A stretch of 64,000 nt of DNA from Saxidomus purpurata (Eukaryota > Mollusca > Bivalvia > Venerida > Veneridae). The translations under genes and the position numbers were made by a program. Location: positions 11,619,157 through 11,683,156 of the forward strand of contig JAFMSR010000012.1 of the NCBI GenBank assembly GCA_022818135.1, written 5' to 3'. This document shows positions 50,087 to 64,000 of this stretch, in pieces (positions within the stretch are counted from its first letter, which is position 1; each line of letters opens with the position of its first letter). The notes under the pieces were generated by a model, which searched no databases, was not told the DNA's origin, and saw only the letters and a program-made list of their open reading frames with translations.

Positions 50087-50689
50087 GTTCGAAGTAAACT
50101 GAAAGTAAGTATGTAGGCCTATTTATGTGTTGATCACAGTGTATACGTTCCGGTTCAAAAACATACTTGTATGTGAAATGTTGTCAAATATAACTGATAC
50201 TTAACCAATAATTTCTCACGGTTCATCGCCATTGCTCAAAATCACTTAAATATACATTGCTAAGAATTCTAAAAATTACGTCCAGTAAAAAATAGTTCTT
50301 AACATGTAGATCTTATATTAAAATGACAACCTTCTCTACAACTGCTTGTTTTCATATCTTACGTAATCACCGTGCAAAAAATCGTGAACGAAGTTATATT
50401 TAAATGATTTACAGGTTAATCGCATATAACATACAATGAAAATGTAGCTATTAAGAGCCTTCCTCAGTACCCATGTGGATGGGGAAGGTAGAAAACTAAA
50501 ATTATCAAAATCTCTCTAACGGCAAAATGCAGATCAATAAAACATTTCACAAAAAAATGTTATTAAAGTATCTTCATTTAACATATATAAAGCTATCTTG
50601 TATCAAACACATGTATAAATCAAATAAAGCACTGCAAGTACTGGTGGGACGGTTGTGTTGACATTTGTAAATTAAGTTTAGCCAAGCAA

Positions 50690-50875
50690 TACGGAAATGT
50701 TCAACTCCAAGTGAAATACTGACAAGTGAAAGTCCAAGACGTGAAAATGTTCACTCACTTATTTTGTGAAAAACTGTTCAACTACCAAGTGAGCTTTTAA
50801 ATGCTCAACTCAAAGAGACTTAACTGCTCAAATCCAAGACGTTAACATGTGAACTCCAGATGCCAATGTCAATGA
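50690..50875. repeat. Degenerate minisatellite of TGTTCAACTCCAAG-like units
   Basis: TGTTCAACTCCAAGTGAAAT, TGTTCACTCACTTATTTTGT, TGTTCAACTACCAAGTGAGC, TGCTCAACTCAAAGAGACTT, TGCTCAAATCCAAGACGTTA and TGTGAACTCCAGATGCC follow each other every 21-28 bp. No coding role. Confidence 0.55.
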
Positions 50876-51227
50876 AAAGAAAACTGATTAGCAATTCTAA
50901 GAAACTAGTGTCTTTCAGAATTTGCAAACTTGCTAAATTATACCGCGTGGCTCAAAATGAAGTAGTAAACTACCTGAGTGCTAAGTTTGAAGAAACCTAG
51001 TTTGTCTTAGTCTACAACTACTGTATTACACTTAGCTTTTATTAAACATTCGGCCGTGCAACCCGCAATTTTATTTAAAAGATGGTACTAAAATCAGACA
51101 CTAAATGAGTATGTATTACCTTTTGTCAATAAAAAAAAAAGGTTTAACACGTTTTTTGTTTTAACTTCTAATAATAAAGATTATATAGAAATATTACCTT
51201 TGCTTTTATGGTTTGACTTGTTAATTC

Positions 51228-51275
<48 letters not shown>

Positions 51276-51324
51276 CCCCCCCCCCGCCGGTTTCGGTATT
51301 CCAAAAACCCCCCCCTGGGGGCCC
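51228..51324. repeat. Long poly(C) tract
   Basis: About 44 consecutive C residues, then GG, further C runs, and short C/G runs to 51324. The glycine-rich minus frame across it is an artefact. The true length is unreliable in any assembly. Confidence 0.85.
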
Positions 51325-51415
51325 AACAATATAACCCGGAAGTGGTTATTGCATTCCAAATGTGATATAAGTTTTGGTAATGAAACTATAGTACTAAAAA
51401 TAAAGTAATTAGGAA

Positions 51416-51460
51416 AAAAATTAAAAAAAAAAAAAAAAAAAATTTTTTTTTTTTTATTTT
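51416..51460. repeat. Poly(A)/poly(T) tract
   Basis: A run of A followed by a run of T, forming an A/T hairpin. Low complexity. Confidence 0.85.
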
Positions 51461-51782
51461 TTTACAGTTCAAGTTGGGTTGAGGAGGGGCAAGTGGGGAC
51501 GTAAAGAAAATTCTTAATTGATATTATCATACAAAGAGGTCTCATTAGTAAGAAAAATGTTGCTTAAAAATCTTCTTCTAAAAGAGAGGACACCCATAAA
51601 GCCCCTGCAAACACTAGTGGCACCCCCGGTCGCCACTGGGGTCACTCATTGATAAATGACAAAAAAAAAAGTAACTAGTTCTTATTTAAGTTTACAGTAC
51701 ATTTTAAAACATAGACAGTTAATTATATATAAAGAAAAGCGTTTAAAAACAACAAAGTCTAGAGCTTAGTTATAATGTGTTT

Positions 51783-52165
51783 TAAAGTGTCTTGTTTCCC
51801 TTCCTTTCAAAGGTTTGTCCAAATCATTCATTGGCACCGCCTGGGGTCGGTTCATAGACATATTTATTAGAAAAGCGTTTAAAAACACTTCTAGAGCTTA
51901 GTAGTGTTTTGGGGGGTTTGTTTCTTTCTTCAAAATTTGTCCAAATCATTCGCCTCGGTTCAAATTTTACCCTGATACAGGGGTCAATTGGTAAAGGAAA
52001 AACTCTAAAGATCTTCTTTTCTAAAACGACGACAATGCCTTGACCTTAGATATATGGTTATTGTCTAGTGGTCCTCTACCAATTTTGTTCAAATCATGCC
52101 CTTTGGTCAAAATTGACCATACCCGCCAGGGAAGTGCACTGGTACTCACTTGAACGATATTTGGC
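51783..52165 (+). repeat. Degenerate tandem repeat family R5, copy B
   Basis: GGTTTGTCCAAATCATTCAT then GGCACCGCCTGGGG; AAATTTGTCCAAATCATTCG; and CCTCTACCAATTTTGTTCAA then ATCATGCCC. It ends GTGCACTGGTACTCACTTGA, matching the end of 44520-45445. Confidence 0.65.
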
Positions 52166-53690
52166 CATCACAGCCTTGTGATATTTTGGTATGTGAGTTT
52201 GTACACTGTTGAACGGCTGTCTTTCGACAACCGTCCAAAAATAAGTTATTTGTAAAATTGTTTTTGACCTTGAGTTTCCTGCTATCGAAAATATGTGACA
52301 AAGGAATAGAAAATGTGGATTCTCGCTTTATAATTGCAAATTCATTAAAAGGATACAAGATATAGTTGTTAGTATCATGCTACTCATTTTGGCATTTAAA
52401 ACCATGTTTTTGTTGCATAGTTTTTTCGTTTAGATGTAAATAGAACTTTACAGAATTTTTAGGTCTAGCTTTTTTCTATACATGTACTATCCTTACATTT
52501 CTTAACACATTGAAATAAAGCTACTTCAATAATATTCATTTGTGCAAAGAACTATTTGACCGTATATTGCCGTTAGAGATATTTTGATAATTTTAGTTTT
52601 CTACCTTACCCACCTTCTTTGATACTGCGGAAGGCCCTTAACCAAATATAAATACCCGTATAATAACATATATTAAGTATTTCATTGAATGTCAATTTAA
52701 GTTTTACCTCAAGCATATCAAAGCGCTGAAGGTTATGCAATTAATCAATCTTAACTGGGGATTCTTGCTCTTGATTTGAAATAAGTACAACATTAAGCAG
52801 AAATTCAGACGAGAGAGCCAAATTGACCTTAATGTTACCTTAGTAAGCCAATTTTGTAGTGGTCAGAATTGTGATTTATTTTACTAAGTACTGAATAACA
52901 CTTTAATAATGTTTCAATTTAGATCTTAAGTGCTCTTTAGAATTGAAGAGTACTGTAGTTTTGTAGAACTGCATACATTTGTAATATTACAGTACTTTAA
53001 AGAGCTGTAGACTTCTACATTAGCTCGAGTTTGCAATCCAGTGATATATTCTATGTCAGCTATAATATATGGGTCCCTGTATTGTCGGACAGTTCATGTT
53101 CCTCGAAGTCTAAAATATTGTTTTCTACCGTGCACACCATTACGCACATGACATATATCGCTGACAGTAAAATTTGTGTTTATTGAATTTAAACTGTTTT
53201 GGTACAAAACGCCCGTAACACCTTGTACAATATGGATTTATGAAGACCGGCACACCTTTTTAAGAAATGTTTCCATCATTTCAAATGTGCTACATGTTTC
53301 TGTCCCCTGATTATACCATTTTTGAGCTTCAGTTATATGATTTACAGTGAGTTTCTTGAAATAAGAGCATAATTTCTCGGGTATTTCAGCCCTCTTACGT
53401 AACCAACGCATTTAGTGTACATAATATACATTTCAAATTACAAGGCCATTGCTACCAGTTTTTGTTTCTTTTCTGAATGACGACTGGTATGTCAACGAAT
53501 CATCGTTTTGTGTTCTCTTTCTTATCGCAAAAGGATTGAGGACGTCTATTGCATCCGATGTTGCTGTCGAATGTTTGCAGGTTGTATAGAACTAGGCCAT
53601 TGCTTGAGAAGCATGCAGTTATGAAGTAGACAATTGACCTTACGCCAGGTTCTTGATTGACAGATAATAATCTCTTATCAGACCAATCAA
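52166..53690. other. Intergenic, nothing recognised
   Basis: AT-rich, no coding block or clear repeat. Confidence 0.4.
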
Positions 53691-53694
53691 ACAG

Positions 53695-53775
53695 CTAGCT
53701 GCTACAACACGTGGCGAATATGGTTACTAGCCGCCATTTTGTCCGACAAACATTACAATTAATTTGTTGAAGGAC
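53695..53775 (-). promoter_or_regulatory. Promoter-like spot: YY1-type and E-box motifs
   Basis: On the minus strand there is ACAAAATGGCGGCTAG, close to the AANATGGCGGC form of YY1 sites that often sits just inside a transcription start. An E-box CACGTG lies 20 bp away at 53708-53713. Orientation points toward HYKK paralogue B, whose ATG lies 3.6 kb downstream, so an untranslated first exon for that gene is possible. No splice evidence was pinned down. Confidence 0.3.
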
Positions 53776-54865
53776 ATGCAATTTCAGGTATTTTCTATGT
53801 AAGGAAGAGTACTTCTTAGAAATAGAGCTTTTTTTATCGTGACAGTCATATTTTTTGTTACCGGGTTTAGTTTCTAAATTTTAAGAGTTTTGTCACGGAC
53901 CAATTTTATTTTAGGTCCGTAGTGTTGTGACTCTTCATACATTTTAGAGTGATTTAATAAAATGTTTTGTAAAGTGTGTCTTATCAAAACGTGTCCTCAT
54001 GTTTGTGTGTGCGCGAATATATATTAGAATTTTTTTAGTGGACTTGCACATTATAAACTATAAGTGCACAATAATAGTATAAGCCACGCTGGGTCATATG
54101 ACTACGGCTGGTAGCGAGGGTAAATGACTCCAATTAGTCAGTCAGTCCGATGAATCTGTTTCATTTGATTTAAAAAGCAATTTAGATAAATAAATGATTT
54201 TTCTAGCTGGACATACAATTGTTTAAAAACATCTGTCAGAAGTCGTATCAAAATGATATAAATATATATGCTTAGAAATGCTCTGCATATTATCAGTTTT
54301 GTTTTACTTATAGAAGTGTCACATTACCTAAAACATAAGACCCTATAGCATGACCCAGCTCACAGAACCGCTTGCAAAAATTAAGTCTTCCACGAAATAT
54401 AAAATTAAAAACCATGGTCACACAGTTACTTTTATTGATTTAATAAAAATGCTTATTGATATCTTATCTTCAAGAGATTTTCAATTAACAGTATACTGTT
54501 AACGCCTCATTTAAGAGTATTTAATAATTAATGCGCAGCGGACATAATGCTACCGTAAATATTTGATAACGGATTCAATGATGCTTATTAAAATAACGCA
54601 TATGCAAATAACTAGCTTTAATCCGGACGCGTTTCGAAAATTTTGTACCCCCACCCCCTTTAAAACTAAATTCACACTTTTATAGATTTACTTTTTGAAA
54701 TCATCAAAAGGATCATAGTATGGTTAAATATTATCGAATAAAGAAAGAAAACTAATGACTTCAGACTTAGTTCAATAGAGATCTGTTTGAGCGTTTCCTG
54801 TGTTTGTCGGACTTCGCAGGAGTAGTGCCCCTTGATTTCGGTGGGCGTGGCTACGACGTAGCGTA
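53776..54865. other. Intergenic, nothing recognised
   Basis: No gene seen. Minor short inverted words only (GGTCCGT/ACGGACC near 53897-53921). Confidence 0.4.
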
Positions 54866-55475
54866 AGGTCAATTGCTCTAGCGACAGATGCTACAGGAGA
54901 CTGGCGAACTAAGTTATGCTCTAGAAGCAACCGCTCTTGTATACATTTGATATAGATCTAGGTTATTGCTCAAGAAGCAGTAGCTGCACAAAAGTGGTTA
55001 GACCTAGCCACTGAGTTTCGTTAAGTAGGTCATATAGAAAAACGTCCTATTACCTTCGAATCAGGAGCTGAATAAGTTAGTTTAAAGCAATGCTATCGCT
55101 CTAGACGTATATGCTGTAAACGTGGTAAATATGACCATTGTTCTAGATACAGAAGTTGTAGACAAGTGGTTTAATCTACTCATGGGTTTAGTTATGTGTA
55201 GTTAGTTGAGAATATGAACATTGTATCAGAGGCAAGAGCTTTACATTGTTCTAGATAAAGGAGTTGTAGACAAGTGGTTTAATCTACCAATTGGTTTAGT
55301 TATGTGTATGTAGTTGAGAATATGACCATTGTATCAGAGGCAAGAGCTTTACACTTGTGGTTGGGCCTTGTAGTTGCACTAGGAGTTACATACATAAATA
55401 CATAGGAGTTGTAGACGTGTGGTTGTGTCTGGCTATTCCTCAAGAAGCAGTAGATTTAGGCTGCTCTCAAAATAA
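54866..55475. repeat. Satellite-like tandem array, ~105-bp unit
   Basis: Units begin with words like TTGCTCTAGCGACAGATGCT, TGCTCTAGAAGCAACCGCTC, TTGCTCAAGAAGCAGTAGCT, CGCTCTAGACGTATATGCTG and TTGTTCTAGATACAGAAGTT, and continue GTAGACAAGTGGTTTAATCT. The last two full units (55143 and 55251 starts) are nearly identical with a 108-bp period; earlier ones are degenerate. A distant unit lies near 53600 (TTGCTTGAGAAGCATGCAGT). Confidence 0.7.
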
Positions 55476-56510
55476 GAGCTATAAAATGTATAAATACTTG
55501 AGCTGAAGCTTAAGAGAGAACAAGTAGTACAATACATGTATAAACAAATTATTTTAATGTTATATGAAAGATGCGTTCATAGTGAACAGCGATGGAGCAA
55601 TACGGAACAACAACATTGTCGTAGCAACTTTTATTTTTCAATTAATACCAACACAACGTATTATCAAATAGGGTTTTCTTAATCAAGTATACAGTATAGG
55701 TATTTCTTTTAAAAAGTTTTTCTAAAATTATTTAATTTACAACCAAAACTCATAAACCAACAATATCAAACTGCGCATTTATTATACGTGAATTGTGATT
55801 AACAGAAAATTGAGCACTAAAATTCACATACAACAATGGAAATTCACCCAACAAATTGAGGCGAAATTAATTTTTTACTCAGATAGTCAAAACGATTCTC
55901 TACATTTTACACAATGATATAATTTATTATATCACTACCATGACGACGGCCCGATAACTTTTTTTAAAACGAATTTTATTGGTCGCGTCTTAATGGAATG
56001 TCATTAAAAATTAAATATTGAATATAGTGAATGAATCGGTTTGCAACAAAGTGCAAATGCAAAATGTATGAAATCACAGACAACAGGATGAAAAGCTAAG
56101 ATTTTGAATAGGCAAAAAGACTCTAAAGAGTACAACCTTAGAAATGTTTACCTTACGACGAATGTGGCATTTTAGCTATTGTCATGTCAAAACTTATTAA
56201 AACAATGTTTGGTTAAGGATTTTGAATATTGTACATTTATTTTGAATTGATTTGTCAAATTGTAAAAATCTTGACAATGAGAGTAAAGTTAGGCTAACCG
56301 TATATCGTATTTGACAGTGTGTCACTCATGCCAATACGATTAAGCAACTTGTAGTTAGTACAAACATAGCGCACAAAAATGTTTTGCACGAAAGTAACTG
56401 TTGCAATCTTACAACTCTAAAGCAAGCACTGCCTGTTTGGGTCCAAAAGAAAAAGTAGCAACCGTAGGCAGCTTGTGAAGTAGCGAAAAGTTAGACAATT
56501 TCAACCAAAA
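55476..56510. other. Intergenic, nothing recognised
   Basis: AT-rich with no coding block or clear repeat. Confidence 0.4.
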
Positions 56511-56519
56511 TGTATAAAC

Positions 56520-57650
56520 AAAACAAACTAGAACCATCACTGAAGGTGATGAATACCCCCACACCCCTGAAAACCCCACTGAAACAGTATATAAAATTTA
56601 TGTAATATTTGATGCTTTAATTATTGGACTTGCACAACTTACGGCTTATGTGAAGTATCATTAAATTCTGACCAGGCGTTTTGGAGATTAAACGTGCACA
56701 AGATTTTACTATCTCAAGCCCCTGTGACCTTTGACCTAGAGACTCGAAACGTGCACCATGCACAACAAGGCACTGTACTCATCACTTGTGTGAAGTATCA
56801 TTAAACTCTGACCAGGGGTTTTGACGATTTCGCATCCACAAAATTTTACTATCCCGAGTCCCTGTGACTTTGACCTACTGACCCGTAACTTGGACTATGC
56901 ACAACTCAGCATTGTACTCATCACTTGTGTGAAGTATCATTAATTTCTGACCAGGGGTTTTAGAGATTTAGCGTCCAAAAGATTTTACTATTCCGAGCCC
57001 CTGTGACCTTGTCCTTTGACCTAGAGACCCAAAACATGGACCATGCACAACTAGGCATTGTACTTATTACTTGTGTGAAGGATCATTAAATTATGACCAG
57101 AGGTTTTGGAGACTAAGTGTCCACAAGATTTTATTATATCGGGCCCCTGTGACCTTTACATTTGACTTAGAGACCCAAAACATGGACCATGCATAACTAG
57201 GCATGTTACTTATCACTTGTGTGAAGTATCATTAAATTCTGACCAGGGGCTTTGGAGATTTAGTGTCTACAAGATTTTACTATCTCAGGGCCCTGTGACC
57301 TTGACCTTTGACCTAGAGACCCGAAACATAGACCATGCATAACTAGGCATTTTACATATCACTTGTGTGAAGTATCATTAAATTCTGTCATGGGGTTTAG
57401 GAGATTTAGTGTCCACAAGATTTTACTATTTCGGGCCCCTGTAACCTTGACATTTGACTTATAGACCCGAAACATGGACCATACACAACTAGGCATTGCA
57501 CTTATCACTTGCGTGAAGTACATGAATCATAAAATTCTGACCTGGGGTTTTAGAGATTTAGTGTCCACAAGATTCCGTCTACAGACGGACGGACGGACGG
57601 ACGGAAGTTGAATCCAGTATACACCCCTTACACTTTGCGTGCGGGGGTAT
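56520..57650 (+). mobile_element. Pearl-like element: seven ~143-bp core units plus (ACGG)n
   Basis: Units start near 56643, 56782, 56920, 57066, 57212, 57359 and 57505 with ACTTGTGTGAAGTATCATTA. They then carry TTCTGACCAGGGGTTTTGGA, CACAAGATTTTACTAT, CCCCTGTGACCTTGACCTTT and GACCCGAAACATGGACCATG. The last unit runs into a (GGAC)n tract at 57586-57604 and a conserved-looking tail ending TGCGGGGGTATAAA. It sits just 3' of the guanylate cyclase stop. No frame is conserved across units. Confidence 0.8.
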
Positions 57651-57777
57651 AAAAACGAGCACTGTATCACAACACTTGAAATTCTGTTCGTGTCTCTGTT
57701 AGCCCCGTAAACGCAATAAAACGTCACAATACGTGGTTACACAGCATCCTATACAAATGCTGACTATAAAATGATTC

Positions 57778-63138
<5,361 letters not shown>

Positions 63139-64000
63139 CTAACATGAAGGCGAAATATCATTAATGAACGAAAATGTTAAAACAAAAACCTGTGGTCAGC
63201 AAATAACATTATACTAATTATAAATGGTCTCCCATAGTGATTACAGCATTACTTTGTAGCTCTTATGTCACCCAGAAAGATGTCTTACCGACAGAAATGT
63301 CATTTATTTGTACCATAAACATTAATAACTTATTTGAAAAGTACATATTAGAAATATAGCCCAATAGTTTTTCAATGTTATTGCAATAGATATACATAAG
63401 AAAGGCTTTCTAGCAACTATTTCTCATGACGAAACGACTTGAATACGAAAGAAAAGCATATTTCAACATTGTTTTAGAGTGGATAAAACATAGTTCTTCA
63501 ATCCTATCAGTAAATATTTTACAATATAACAGTAAACACAAAATAAGATCCTAGGACTTTAAGCGTTCATTAAAAATAAATAAATAGATAAATAAAATGA
63601 ATAAATAAACAAACAAGTGACAGGAAATTGTACAAAACCAGGTTTTCATTTTCCAGTTTGGTGGCCGAGCGTAAATGTTTAAATATCTTGAGTAAATGTA
63701 GGAGGAAATGGGCCTCGACAGTTTCATGTTGCTAGATACATGTATGGGAAATAAGCAAAGGGCCATATTCAGGCAAAAATTATTTAAAAAAAATAAAGAC
63801 CAGGACAACAAAAAAAAAAAAAACAACTTGCTCTTTATGGGGTTTGAACCGCTGGTCTCATGAAAGATTTTGTCATCTTACCGTAACAGAATATGACAAA
63901 GTATATAGCTGGTAACCTAAAAAGCATTAATAACAGAGTATTCCCCTTTTATTACGACTTTTATATACTTAAAAAAGGAGACATAAAATTAACGGACGGA
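63139..64000. other. Cyclase intron, upstream exon not reached
   Basis: The preceding kinase-homology exon was not found and probably lies past the window end. The stretch has an (AAAT)n-like patch at 63572-63615 and a tRNA-like B box on the minus strand (GGTTCAAACCCC near 63840-63851). Confidence 0.45.

Noticed and set aside
51168..51359. Glycine-rich minus-strand frame
   Set aside because: It is the poly(C) tract translated; no coding signal outside it.

Overview
This is AT-rich, intron-rich animal DNA. Short conserved coding blocks sit between GT/AG splice sites, separated by introns full of degenerate repeats. Long intergenic stretches hold no readable gene. The repeats point to a mollusc, most likely a bivalve: at least three pearl-like elements (tandem core units followed by an ACGG/ACAG microsatellite), tRNA-derived SINE pieces and many small foldback elements. 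The species cannot be named from the sequence alone. There is no operon, CRISPR array or other prokaryotic feature.

Four real protein genes can be rebuilt exon by exon. (1) 16051-24055 (+) is an SLC7-family light-chain amino acid transporter, closest by eye to b(0,+)AT/SLC7A9. Twelve exons are found and the N-terminal exon is not. One intron uses a GC-AG splice pair next to a 45-nt exon. (2) 28940-36076 (+) is the mitochondrial glycine cleavage H protein (GCSH), five exons, 167 aa. A TTAA-flanked palindromic mobile element fills most of intron 1. (3) 41666-43705 (+) and 45754-50086 (-) are two tail-to-tail paralogues of hydroxylysine kinase (HYKK/AGPHD1), both complete with five exons and identical intron phases. 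(4) 57778-63138 (-) is the 3' part of a receptor-type guanylate cyclase: end of the kinase-homology domain, coiled coil, and full cyclase domain. Its 5' part lies beyond the window.

Layout: 1-16 kb is intergenic with several MITE-like foldbacks, a degenerate ~300-bp repeat array (11.2-12.2 kb), GCGGCAT clusters and a CpG-rich CRE-bearing segment near 5.8 kb. 16-24 kb is the transporter. 24-28.5 kb is repeat-dense (pearl-like element, foldbacks, a LINE tail, microsatellites). 29-36 kb is GCSH. 36-41.6 kb is intergenic with decayed open stretches. 41.6-50.1 kb is the HYKK pair. 50-57.7 kb is repeats and intergenic DNA with one promoter-like spot near 53.7 kb. 57.7 kb to the end is the guanylate cyclase.

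The genes do not form an obvious shared pathway. GCSH and the HYKK pair both concern mitochondrial or amino-acid catabolism and the transporter moves amino acids, but metazoan neighbours need not be functionally linked. I did not find a clearly new biological system. The best leads are the inverted HYKK duplication, the palindromic TTAA element, the GC-AG intron and the unexplained open stretches inside the cyclase intron.
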